From NCEH01 sp043195095 (GTDB lineage Bacteria; Pseudomonadota; Alphaproteobacteria; Rhizobiales; Xanthobacteraceae), in NCBI RefSeq assembly GCF_043195095.1, contig NZ_JBAFWN010000001.1: DNA of 64,000 bases; one strand, 5' to 3'. Numbering within the stretch: the stretch's first letter is position 1; each line of letters opens with the position of its first letter. The translations under genes and the position numbers were made by a program. The notes under the pieces were generated by a model. The model searched no databases. It was given only the letters and a program-made list of their open reading frames with translations, and had not been told where the DNA came from. Below, one piece after another: positions 22,400-29,712 of the stretch.

Positions 22400-22735
22400 A
22401 TGGCAAGTTCCACAGCAGAGCGCATCGCAGGCATCGTCGCCGCAAACGATGTGGTGCTTTTCATGAAGGGCATTCCGGCCGCGCCGCAATGCGGCTTCTC
22501 GGCCACCGTGGTTCAGATCCTCGCGCGGCTCGAAGTGCCGTTCGAGAGCGTGGACGTGCTGGCGGATTTCGAGATCCGCGAAGGCATCAAAGCCTTCTCC
22601 AGCTGGCCGACCATTCCCCAGCTCTACGTCAAGGGCGAGTTCATCGGCGGCTGCGACATCGTCCGGGAAATGTTCCAGGCCGGCGAGCTTTCCACCGTGC
22701 TCGCCGAAAAAGGCGTGGCAGTCGGCGCGGCCTGA
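22400..22735 (+). CDS. grxD: Monothiol CGFS glutaredoxin (Grx4/GrxD type)
   Basis: The 111-residue glutaredoxin has the monothiol active site C31-G-F-S, the WPTIPQLYVKGEFIGGCDI glutathione-binding region and the family length. Such proteins form Fe-S-bridged dimers with themselves or BolA and pass [2Fe-2S] clusters. The gene lies 48 bases after bolA, probably in one operon. The start at 22400 was chosen over the TTG three bases upstream. This may be a nif-dedicated second copy of the housekeeping gene. Confidence 0.94.
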   Translation: MASSTAERIAGIVAANDVVLFMKGIPAAPQCGFSATVVQILARLEVPFESVDVLADFEIREGIKAFSSWPTIPQLYVKGEFIGGCDIVREMFQAGELSTVLAEKGVAVGAA

Positions 22736-22750
22736 GAGTGTCCGGTTCTG

Positions 22751-22774
22751 CCCCGCGGTGGTCACGCCGCGGGG
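22751..22774. terminator. Stem-loop between convergent genes
   Basis: An 8-bp GC stem (CCCCGCGG / CCGCGGGG) with an 8-base loop lies between the grxD stop and the end of the convergent rhodanese-ankyrin gene. No T-tract is seen on either side. Confidence 0.45.
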
Positions 22775-22793
22775 CGAAAACCCGCTCCCTTGC

Positions 22794-23573
22794 TCAGGCC
22801 ACCACAGCCTGCGCCTGGCTCGCTCGACGCAGCAGCGTGAGGCATTCGACATTTCCGGCAAGGTCGAGCGCCGTGAAGCCGTCAAGGGTCTCGGGACGGA
22901 TATCGGCGCCGCGCTCCAGCAGGCGCGCCACCACATCGGCGAGCCCGGCGGAGGAGGCATACATCAGCGCGGTCGCGCCATTGTCATTGGCCGTGTCGAG
23001 GTCGATGCCGCTCTCCACCAGCAGGTCGATCATGTCGAAATGCCGGCCGACGCAAGCGAGCCAGAGGGCGGTGTTGCCGTCCGCATTGCGGGCATTAAGC
23101 CGTGCCCCCGCTGCGATCAGCGCCCGCGCCATAACCAGCGCGCCCGTGTGGGCGGCGTGCATGAGCGGGGTCGTACCATTGGCGATGGTGGCCTCGACAG
23201 CACCGGGCGTGAATCCCTGCGCCTGGAGCCAAGCATCCAGCTCTGCCGGAAGCGCTTTCGCGGCCGGCGTGCGCTGCCGCCACGCCTCGAAACCGCCGTC
23301 CAGGCTATAGACCTGCGAGAAGCCGAAATCGGAAAAGGCCTGCGCATATTCCTGGCTGGCATTGCCGTGATAGCAATAGATCAGGATCGGCTGATCCTTC
23401 GGCGTGCCGGCGAGCGTCGGCCCGAGATCGGAAAACGTAACCCGCACCGCGCCATCAATCCGGGCTTCCCCGAAGGACGTCGGATCGCGGACATCCAGAA
23501 GAAGCAGATTGCCACCCAGCAGGGCCTCGGCCTCGGCGAGGCCGAGGCGGCGGAACGGAACGCGCTGGCGCAT
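22794..23573 (-). CDS. Rhodanese-ankyrin fusion protein
   Basis: The 259-residue fusion has a rhodanese domain at about residues 5-105 with the sulfur-carrying loop C67-YHGNAS, then four ankyrin repeats at about 130-250 (for example NGTTPLMHAAHTGALVMARALI and GNTALWLACVGRHFDMIDLLV). The rhodanese half could move persulfide sulfur, and the ankyrin half could dock it on a target protein. It starts 2 bases after the tandem nitroreductase stop and is the last gene of the minus-strand operon divergent from nifH. Confidence 0.9.
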   Translation of the reverse strand: MRQRVPFRRLGLAEAEALLGGNLLLLDVRDPTSFGEARIDGAVRVTFSDLGPTLAGTPKDQPILIYCYHGNASQEYAQAFSDFGFSQVYSLDGGFEAWRQRTPAAKALPAELDAWLQAQGFTPGAVEATIANGTTPLMHAAHTGALVMARALIAAGARLNARNADGNTALWLACVGRHFDMIDLLVESGIDLDTANDNGATALMYASSAGLADVVARLLERGADIRPETLDGFTALDLAGNVECLTLLRRASQAQAVVA

Positions 23574-23575
23574 GT

Positions 23576-25210
23576 CTATCCTCGTTCGGGAAGCATCGCC
23601 CGGCCTTCATAGGCCGGCTCGGTGGTGATCCGGTCGTCGCTCAGCGGCCGACCGACCGTGAAATGGTAAAGGCTCTGGAACTCCAGCGTGGCGAGGCCCA
23701 GCAGCTCATGTAGCGCATCGTCGAAGAAGCAGCCGATGCCGGTGCCACGCAGCCCGGCCGTCTCCGCCTCCAGATAGAGCACATGGCCCAGCAGGCCCGC
23801 TTCCCAATGTAGCTGGCGATAGTGAGACGGGTCGGTTCGGACCGCCCCCTCGAATTGCGCCAACATGCTCATGGCGAAACAGCTGTCGCTGGCAATAGCT
23901 TGGTGGCAGCTCACGGTCCGCGCGATGCCCCGGCAATCGCTCTGCACCAGGCGTACCAGCGGCAGATGAGCGGGCGTGCCTTCGACCGGCTCCCAGACGA
24001 AATCCGCGCGCAAAGCCGTCCGCAACGCCCGGCCGGCCGCCTCGGAGCGCGGAAGGGCATAGAGCCCCGGGGGCAATCCCTCCACCCGATGGACGAACAG
24101 GATGGGATGCAGGGCAGGTTCGTGCGGCCAGATATCCCACGGCGCGGCGGCGCGCGGCAGCACCGCGTCCAGCATTCTGAAGAAGATGGGGCGCGGCATT
24201 TCAAAGCGGCTATCAAAGCGCTGGGCGCTGCGCCGCCCCAGCAGAATCTCGGCGGCGCGCTGGTGACCGGCGCCGGTCAGGGCGGGACGGGCAGGCAAAG
24301 CGGCGGGTGTGACCGGAGCTGCCGTCGCCCGCGTCGCCCGGCTCACCTCGGCGATGATCGGCCAGCGATAGAGCGGGTGCGGGTCCAAGAGGCTCGCGCG
24401 GCCCGCCCAGTCGCCCCCTGCAAGGTCAGCGGGCGTAGGCCGCTCGACCTCGCGATGAACCGGCTTCGCGGCCGGCTCGAGGGCCACGATTACGTCTGCG
24501 TCTTCCGGTTCCACGCCAGAGAAATCCGCCGGACGATCGAGCCCCATCATCGCCGCCAAGGTCGCGGCATCGTAGCCTTCCACGATGCGGGCGCTCCAGC
24601 CCAGCGCACCGGCCGCATAACGCAGCGCGCCCAGGGCGTGGCCGATATCGAGCTGGCAATAGCGGAAGGCGCGCTCGCCATATTTCCACGCTTCGCGCCA
24701 ATGGATCGAACTGAGCCCGATCCAAAGACGCGGCGCGCTGCCGGGCGAGGCTGGCGCGTGGCAGCGCTGCTCCAGCACGTGGTCGCGGCTGACATAATGA
24801 TGCAGCCCGTCGGCAAGGCCTGTCACATGCGCCGTAAGTGCATAGACTTCGGTCGGGTGAAGATTTCCGCTGGAAGGATTGCAGCGCAACGCCCACCGGT
24901 CCGGCCCGAACGCCTTCCAGGCCGCAAGACCGAACGACACTTCCAGCAGTAGCGCGACGCTGTCCAGGTTCAGCGCGGCGGGGCGGGGCGATGCGTCAAA
25001 TATTTGGGAAAAGCGCGTTTTCAGGGCGTGCGCCGCGAGCGGAAGGGCCACACGCGGCGCACCCGCGAAGACGCGGAAGGGATCCGGCTGCGCATCCCAA
25101 TCCAGGGTTTCCGGCCCCGGCGCATAGCGCGCCAGGCTGTGCTTGGTCCGCGCATGATAGGCGAGCACCGTATCAACCGCGCTCAGGGCCTGCGGGGCGG
25201 TGATCGTCAT
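23576..25210 (-). CDS. Tandem SagB/ThcOx-type nitroreductase
   Basis: The 544-residue protein contains two nitroreductase-fold halves in tandem, at about residues 60-255 (SSGNLHPTEVYAL, LDIGHALGALRYAAGALGW) and 300-520 (RRSAQRFDSRFEMPRPIFFRMLD, EAGLLGHVLYLEAETAGLRGTGIGCF). This is the SagB/ThcOx-like FMN enzyme plan. SagB relatives oxidise azolines in RiPP synthesis, but no RiPP precursor or cyclase is seen here. The start overlaps the NifO-like stop by 4 bases. A redox step in nitrogenase maturation is inferred from the operon. Confidence 0.85.
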   Translation of the reverse strand: MTITAPQALSAVDTVLAYHARTKHSLARYAPGPETLDWDAQPDPFRVFAGAPRVALPLAAHALKTRFSQIFDASPRPAALNLDSVALLLEVSFGLAAWKAFGPDRWALRCNPSSGNLHPTEVYALTAHVTGLADGLHHYVSRDHVLEQRCHAPASPGSAPRLWIGLSSIHWREAWKYGERAFRYCQLDIGHALGALRYAAGALGWSARIVEGYDAATLAAMMGLDRPADFSGVEPEDADVIVALEPAAKPVHREVERPTPADLAGGDWAGRASLLDPHPLYRWPIIAEVSRATRATAAPVTPAALPARPALTGAGHQRAAEILLGRRSAQRFDSRFEMPRPIFFRMLDAVLPRAAAPWDIWPHEPALHPILFVHRVEGLPPGLYALPRSEAAGRALRTALRADFVWEPVEGTPAHLPLVRLVQSDCRGIARTVSCHQAIASDSCFAMSMLAQFEGAVRTDPSHYRQLHWEAGLLGHVLYLEAETAGLRGTGIGCFFDDALHELLGLATLEFQSLYHFTVGRPLSDDRITTEPAYEGRAMLPERG

Positions 25211-25644
25211 GCCTCGGCAACCGACGGTTCCGGCTCAGGGCACCCGCCTGGAGCCTCGGGCCGCATGCAGCCCTGAACGGCCTTCAGCGCGTCCCCGTCG
25301 CGCAGCCAGGATGTCACGGGCTCCCGATCGAATCCCGCGCAGCGCTCGGTGCCACGCTCCACCAGCGGCCGGCGGATCAGCAGCGGATCGGCCATCATCA
25401 GCGCCAGCGCGGACGCCGCATCCAGCCGTTCCGGCAAGATCTCGCCTGATTTCACCCGCGGCGCTGCCGGGTTGAACCAACTCGTCACCGGCGTATCTCC
25501 GAAGAAGCCGAGCAGGCGCTCGGGCGTCCACGGCTCGCGCAGCAGGTCCCGCGCCTCCACACGATAGCCGGCGCGCTCCAGCATCGCGATCTGCCGCGCA
25601 TTGGTGCCGCAGCCGGGCTTTTGAAAGAACACGATCGCGGTCAC
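25207..25644 (-). CDS. nifO: NifO-like, ArsC-fold nitrogenase-associated protein
   Basis: The 145-residue protein has the ArsC/Spx fold, with C12 in FFQKPGCGTNARQ and RRPLVE with the conserved Arg. It matches the nitrogenase-associated ArsC-like family that includes Azotobacter NifO. The C-terminus carries extra cysteines (QGCMRPEAPGGCPEP). It starts 9 bases after the pseudo-receiver stop and overlaps the nitroreductase gene. NifO has been linked to balancing molybdenum use and nitrate effects; the exact activity is unknown. Confidence 0.88.
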   Translation of the reverse strand: MTAIVFFQKPGCGTNARQIAMLERAGYRVEARDLLREPWTPERLLGFFGDTPVTSWFNPAAPRVKSGEILPERLDAASALALMMADPLLIRRPLVERGTERCAGFDREPVTSWLRDGDALKAVQGCMRPEAPGGCPEPEPSVAEA

Positions 25645-25653
25645 GACCGCCCC

Positions 25654-26088
25654 CTATCGCATGAAGCCGAGCTGCACGATCGGCTGGGCACCGCCACGGC
25701 CGAGGATCGTATCCACCTTCTTGCGCACGGCCTCCAGCGTCAGCGGCTTCACCAGCGCGCCATGGGCTCCAGCCTTGATGCCATCAACCGCCGTGGCCTC
25801 CTGGGCCTTTTCGCAGACGATGAGAATGCGCACCCCGGGAAACTTGGCATTGAGATCGCTCACGAGGTTGGTGCCGCGCTCGCTGAGGAAGGACACGCCC
25901 AACAACACCACGTCCGGCTTCAGCCAGCCGACGCCCTTTTCATAAGCTTCTTCGGGGGTCGCAAGTTCATGCGTCTCGATTTCATCGTGCAGCATGAATT
26001 GGAGGGCGGCACGCGTGATTTCATCCTGATCGACAACAAACACGCGCCGCTGATCCACGGCCTTTGATGTTTCGACACCAATCTGCAT
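25654..26088 (-). CDS. Pseudo-receiver domain protein
   Basis: The 144-residue protein is a stand-alone response-regulator receiver (CheY fold) with the acidic pocket D20/D22/E23 in VVDQDE and the conserved K114 in ALVKP. The phosphoacceptor Asp is replaced by Gly64 (KPDVVLLGVSF; codon GGC checked on the minus strand), so it cannot be phosphorylated in the usual way. The start at 26088 follows GAGGGTGAC. It is the first gene of the operon divergent from nifH, behind a sigma-54 site. It may signal by protein contact. Confidence 0.88.
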   Translation of the reverse strand: MQIGVETSKAVDQRRVFVVDQDEITRAALQFMLHDEIETHELATPEEAYEKGVGWLKPDVVLLGVSFLSERGTNLVSDLNAKFPGVRILIVCEKAQEATAVDGIKAGAHGALVKPLTLEAVRKKVDTILGRGGAQPIVQLGFMR

Positions 26089-26145
26089 GTCACCCTCGCT
26101 GGCGTGTCGCGGCACATCTGCCCGTCCGCGTTCCATACCGCTCGA

Positions 26146-26161
26146 AGCAAGTTCCGTTCCG
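26146..26161 (-). promoter_or_regulatory. Sigma-54 promoter of pseudo-receiver operon
   Basis: On the minus strand the site reads CGGAAC-GGAAC-TTGCT, with exact GG-N10-GC spacing and a perfect -12 box. It is 58 bases before the 26088 start and 68 bases from the nearer NifA site. Confidence 0.7.
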
Positions 26162-26228
26162 CTCGGGAGATGCCAGTATTCGCGCGGGTTAGCGCAGAGT
26201 TCGCGGCGCCGTGCGGAGCCCGCCCGCT

Positions 26229-26244
26229 TGTTTCGTTTGTGACA
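26229..26244. promoter_or_regulatory. NifA site 1 in nifH divergent region
   Basis: TGT at 26229-26231 and ACA at 26242-26244 flank 10 bases. It is the nearer of two NifA sites to the minus-strand promoter. Confidence 0.85.
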
Positions 26245-26257
26245 GCGCAGCGCCCGC

Positions 26258-26273
26258 TGTCCGATTCAAGACA
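26258..26273. promoter_or_regulatory. NifA site 2 in nifH divergent region
   Basis: TGT at 26258-26260 and ACA at 26271-26273 flank 10 bases. It ends 67 bases before the nifH -24 box, and its centre is 29 bases from site 1. Confidence 0.88.
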
Positions 26274-26340
26274 CAGCGCCCGACAAGCAAAACGTCAGAT
26301 TTTTCGCTTATAAATCAGCGAATTACTGAATATCTCAATC

Positions 26341-26356
26341 TGGCACGCGGTTTGCT
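26341..26356 (+). promoter_or_regulatory. Sigma-54 promoter of nifH
   Basis: TGGCAC-GCGGT-TTGCT is a perfect -24/-12 promoter. The leader before the nifH ATG is long, about 145 bases. Confidence 0.96.
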
Positions 26357-26511
26357 GAAGAAATCCTGCACGGCGAGTGAGGGCTGAGTGCACGCAGACG
26401 CGACGACGAGCGATGCGCTCCTTCCCGTAACCGGCGAGCCTGTTTGTGAGCGAGGAACATTCACGCCTTGCGCGTGGTGGTCATTGGCAATCGGTTCGAA
26501 GGAAACCAATC

Positions 26512-27402
26512 ATGTCGTCACTACGACAAATCGCATTTTACGGTAAGGGGGGCATCGGCAAGTCGACCACCTCCCAGAATACGCTGGCGGCGCTCGCCGA
26601 GATGGGACACAAGATCCTCATCGTCGGCTGCGATCCCAAGGCGGATTCCACGCGTCTGATCCTGCACGCCAAGGCGCAGGACACCATCCTCAGCCTCGCG
26701 GCTGCCGCCGGCAGCGTCGAGGATCTGGAACTCGAGGAAGTGATGAAGGTCGGCTATCGCGACATTCGTTGCGTGGAATCCGGTGGTCCCGAGCCCGGCG
26801 TCGGCTGCGCTGGCCGCGGCGTCATCACCTCCATCAACTTCCTGGAAGAAAACGGCGCCTACGAGGACATCGACTATGTGTCCTACGACGTGCTCGGCGA
26901 CGTGGTGTGCGGCGGTTTTGCCATGCCCATCCGCGAGAACAAGGCCCAGGAAATCTACATCGTCATGTCCGGCGAGATGATGGCCATGTATGCGGCCAAC
27001 AACATCTCCAAGGGCATTCTCAAATACGCCAATTCCGGCGGCGTGCGGTTGGGCGGGCTCGTCTGCAACGAGCGCCAGACCGACAAGGAGCTGGAACTGG
27101 CGGAAGCCATGGCGAAGAAGCTCGGCACGCATCTGATCTACTTCGTGCCGCGTGACAACATCGTGCAGCACGCCGAGCTGCGCCGCATGACCGTGCTCGA
27201 ATACGCTCCGGACTCGGTGCAGGCGGGCCATTATCGCTCGCTGGCGACGAAGATCCATGCGAACGGCGGCAAGGGCATCATCCCGACCCCGATCACCATG
27301 GACGAGCTGGAAGACATGCTCATGGAGCACGGCATCATGAAGGCCGTGGACGAGAGCGTCGTCGGCAAGACCGCTGCCGAACTGGCTGCCATGTCCGCCT
27401 GA
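26512..27402 (+). CDS. nifH: Nitrogenase iron protein NifH
   Basis: NifH (dinitrogenase reductase) hydrolyses ATP and passes electrons to the MoFe protein. The 296 residues are full length. The P-loop GKGGIGKS is at 11-18, the [4Fe-4S] ligands are C99 and C133, and R102 (GRGVITS) is the ADP-ribosylation site used by DraT where present. No nifDK follows; the next gene is nifQ 139 bases on. It is therefore either a separate nifH copy, as in Azorhizobium, or the only copy split from nifDK. GAAGGAAACC supplies the ribosome site. Confidence 0.99.
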   Translation: MSSLRQIAFYGKGGIGKSTTSQNTLAALAEMGHKILIVGCDPKADSTRLILHAKAQDTILSLAAAAGSVEDLELEEVMKVGYRDIRCVESGGPEPGVGCAGRGVITSINFLEENGAYEDIDYVSYDVLGDVVCGGFAMPIRENKAQEIYIVMSGEMMAMYAANNISKGILKYANSGGVRLGGLVCNERQTDKELELAEAMAKKLGTHLIYFVPRDNIVQHAELRRMTVLEYAPDSVQAGHYRSLATKIHANGGKGIIPTPITMDELEDMLMEHGIMKAVDESVVGKTAAELAAMSA

Positions 27403-27425
27403 GGCCTGCACGTCTTAGCGAATAC

Positions 27426-27449
27426 GATGCCGGCCCACGGGCCGGCATC
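27426..27449 (+). terminator. Hairpin after nifH
   Basis: A 10-bp perfect GC-rich stem (GATGCCGGCC / GGCCGGCATC) with a 4-base loop lies 24 bases after the nifH stop. No T-run follows (TCCCCC), so it may stabilise the nifH mRNA or terminate only in part. Confidence 0.65.
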
Positions 27450-27541
27450 TCCCCCAGATATCATGAGCCGGCGAAAACAATCGCCGCAACCGGGCCGGAG
27501 ACAACCACAGGCGGGCTGCACGACGGCCTTTGGAGCGCACC

Positions 27542-28294
27542 GTGAGCCTTACCGCGACACGAGAGGATAGGATCGACCCAGCCCTCGGCTTTCTGCGGCC
27601 CCTGTCGCAGCTTGGGCGGACCCGCGATCAGCCCGAACATCCCGGCATTGCGGCTTATCGCATGCTGACCGGCGTGACGCCCGACACCGTCGTAGCCGAG
27701 GACGACATCGCCTTCGATCGGCACGTGCTGGCTTCGATCATCGCGGTGGCCGCGATGGAAGGCGCGCCGGTCGCGGAACGGGTTGGCCTCTCCCCCTGCG
27801 AACTCTCCGAACTCATGGACCAATGGTTCCCTCTGGCGCACCCGCGCACCGCAAGCTGGATTGCGCAGGGCGCGGCGCCGATGGAAGAAGAGGTAGCCAT
27901 GGTGCGCGACCTCCTGCGCGCCAAGTGCTCCTCTCACGGCGACACCGGCCGATGGCTGGCCGCGATGATCGCCCGCCGCGCCATGGAGCCGAACCATCTT
28001 TGGGAAGACCTCGGACTGCGTGACCGCGCCGAACTCTCGCGCCTCATCGCCCGTCATTTCGCGCCGCTTGCCGAGCGCAACACCAACAACATGCGCTGGA
28101 AGCGGCTGTTCTATCGCATGCTCTGCGAGGACGACGGCTTCGTGATGTGCTCCACGCCGGTCTGCACCCAATGCAACGACTTCGCGCTCTGCTTCGGCGA
28201 CGAGAGCGGGGAAAGCCGAATGGCGGACCGGCGCCGCTCGCTGGCCCTCGGGGCGGCATCCGAAACCGATCTCGCTTCGTCCCAACCCTCCTGA
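27542..28294 (+). CDS. nifQ: NifQ, molybdenum donor for FeMo-co
   Basis: The 250-residue protein ends with the NifQ metal motif C-x4-C-x2-C-x5-C (CSTPVCTQCNDFALC). NifQ carries a Mo-Fe-S cluster and gives molybdenum to NifEN. GTG 27542 has GGAG 8 bases upstream and is preferred to TTG 27530. It lies downstream of nifH with only a hairpin between them, so read-through from the nifH promoter is possible; no separate sigma-54 site was seen. Confidence 0.93.
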   Translation: MSLTATREDRIDPALGFLRPLSQLGRTRDQPEHPGIAAYRMLTGVTPDTVVAEDDIAFDRHVLASIIAVAAMEGAPVAERVGLSPCELSELMDQWFPLAHPRTASWIAQGAAPMEEEVAMVRDLLRAKCSSHGDTGRWLAAMIARRAMEPNHLWEDLGLRDRAELSRLIARHFAPLAERNTNNMRWKRLFYRMLCEDDGFVMCSTPVCTQCNDFALCFGDESGESRMADRRRSLALGAASETDLASSQPS

Positions 28295-28296
28295 TC

Positions 28297-28818
28297 ATGG
28301 TGCGCCCGATGGAAGACATGCACGCCACCGCATCCTGCGAACCGACCGTCCTCGACCAGGATCTGGACCTGGAACTGAGGTTGATGTGGCGGCGGACCAA
28401 GCAGGAAGATCGGAACTGGGTCGATTGCGGCGGGATGCTGCGCCGCGCCGGCCTGCGGCCGACCCGCCAGCGGATCGTGCTGGGCCGCCTGCTGTTCTCC
28501 AAGGGTCACCGGCATATCACCGCCGGAATCCTGCACGAGGAGACGCAGAAGGCGCGCGTGCCCATGTCGCTCGCCACCGTCTACAACACGCTGAACCATT
28601 TCACCGAAGCGGGCCTGCTGAGGCGGATCGGCATCGACGGCGCCACCGCCTTCTATGATACGAACCCGAGCCAGCATCACCATTTCTATATCGAGGACGA
28701 GAACACGCTGTGCGACATTCCCGCCGACAGCGTGGTGATCGGCCGGCTGCCGGACATTCCGGAGGGATTTGAAGTCTCCGGCATTGATGTGGTGGTGCGG
28801 CTGCGCCGGCGGCTGTGA
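28297..28818 (+). CDS. irr: Irr-type Fur family regulator
   Basis: The 173-residue protein matches Irr of rhizobia: LRRAGLRPTRQRIVLGRLLF, SLATVYNTLNHFTEAGLL (DNA-recognition helix) and the HHH motif in SQHHHFYIEDE. Irr controls iron and heme genes in response to heme status in Hyphomicrobiales. The frame starts 2 bases after the nifQ stop (ATG 28297, or MEDMHA at 28309), so it is co-transcribed with nifQ. It is probably a nif-dedicated paralog that ties iron supply to nitrogen fixation. Confidence 0.88.
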   Translation: MVRPMEDMHATASCEPTVLDQDLDLELRLMWRRTKQEDRNWVDCGGMLRRAGLRPTRQRIVLGRLLFSKGHRHITAGILHEETQKARVPMSLATVYNTLNHFTEAGLLRRIGIDGATAFYDTNPSQHHHFYIEDENTLCDIPADSVVIGRLPDIPEGFEVSGIDVVVRLRRRL

Positions 28819-28858
28819 CGGCGGTCTGGTTCGGCCAACCGGCCGGACCGCCCCGCAT

Positions 28859-28874
28859 TGTCGCAAGCGCGACA
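28859..28874. promoter_or_regulatory. NifA site upstream of nifW
   Basis: TGT at 28859-28861 and ACA at 28872-28874 flank 10 bases (CGCAAGCGCG). It lies 56 bases before the nifW -24 box. Confidence 0.9.
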
Positions 28875-28930
28875 TCGCGCGACGTTTTTAAAACTTCAAA
28901 AAATCATGGACTTGCGTCACCCCGGTCGAT

Positions 28931-28946
28931 TGGCACGCCGGTTGCC
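28931..28946 (+). promoter_or_regulatory. Sigma-54 promoter of nifW
   Basis: TGGCAC-GCCGG-TTGCC has a perfect -24 box and a good -12 box, 81 bases before the nifW start. Confidence 0.93.
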
Positions 28947-29026
28947 TTTTCAATCCCCGGCGCCCGCGTCCCGGCTGGGCGCGGCCACCGCGCCGCGTGG
29001 CTCAACATGTGCGAAGGAGACAGGCG

Positions 29027-29377
29027 ATGAGCAGTTCCGCAGGATCGGTGAGCAATGCGCCCCGCGTGCTCGAAAACTTGAACAAAGCATCATCCGCCGA
29101 GGATTTCTTCACGCTGCTGGGGGTCGAATACGATCCTCTGGTGGTCAATGTGGCGCGCCTGCACATTCTGCGTCGCATGGGGCAATATCTCGTCAGCGAG
29201 GATTTCACCGGCCTGAGCGAAGAGGCCGTGACGCAGCGCTGCAAGGCGGTGCTGGAACAGGCCTATGCCGACTTCGTCGCCTCCTCCCCCATTGATCAAC
29301 GGGTGTTCAAAGTGCTGAAGGACGCCGTGGCGCCGGCCAAGCCGAAGCCCATGGTCCAGCTGAACGTGCTCAAGTAA
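29027..29377 (+). CDS. nifW: NifW, nitrogenase-stabilising protein
   Basis: The 116-residue protein matches NifW: LENLNKASSAEDFFTLLGVEYD, VNVARLHILRRMGQYL and FKVLKDAV. NifW helps protect or mature the MoFe protein, perhaps under oxygen stress. ATG 29027 follows AAGGAGACAGGCG and replaces the longer frame from 28997. It has its own NifA/sigma-54 promoter and is followed by fixA. Confidence 0.95.
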   Translation: MSSSAGSVSNAPRVLENLNKASSAEDFFTLLGVEYDPLVVNVARLHILRRMGQYLVSEDFTGLSEEAVTQRCKAVLEQAYADFVASSPIDQRVFKVLKDAVAPAKPKPMVQLNVLK

Positions 29378-29712
29378 TCGCATTTTAAAAACGACGTCTT
29401 CCGAACGTATCCGCCGGCCGCCTCCTCCGCATCAAGGACGGGGCGGCCGTTTGCGTATCGGCGGTGCCGAAGCGCACCGACAAACCCGATGGCAACGGCG
29501 ATCCCACATCCGTCGTCCGGTCTCGCCGCCGGGCTGTCGTATTCCCGACGCGTTCGGCCCGCTTTTGTCAGCGCCCGCCGGCCCACCTTGCGACACACTC
29601 CGACCAATGTGCGCAACTTATTGAATTCGATCGGCAATTTATTTCTTTTCGCACTTGGTACGACACTTGCGTTTGTCTTCTTCGAACTGTCAGACATGCT
29701 CGGAGCAACCGA
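29378..29712 (+). other. nifW-fixA spacer with fixA promoter
   Basis: This 335-base stretch contains no gene I can support. It has an imperfect GC inverted repeat near 29415-29450 that may end nifW transcription, an AT-richer section from about 29600, and the fixA sigma-54 promoter. I found no perfect TGT-N10-ACA site in it. Confidence 0.7.
29656..29671 (+). promoter_or_regulatory. Sigma-54 promoter of fixABCX
   Basis: TGGTAC-GACAC-TTGCG has exact GG-N10-GC spacing and strong boxes, 42 bases before the fixA start. Confidence 0.9.

Noticed and set aside
23576..25210. RiPP (thiazole/oxazole peptide) biosynthesis locus
   Set aside because: The SagB-type enzyme is the only hint; no YcaO cyclase, precursor peptide or exporter is nearby.
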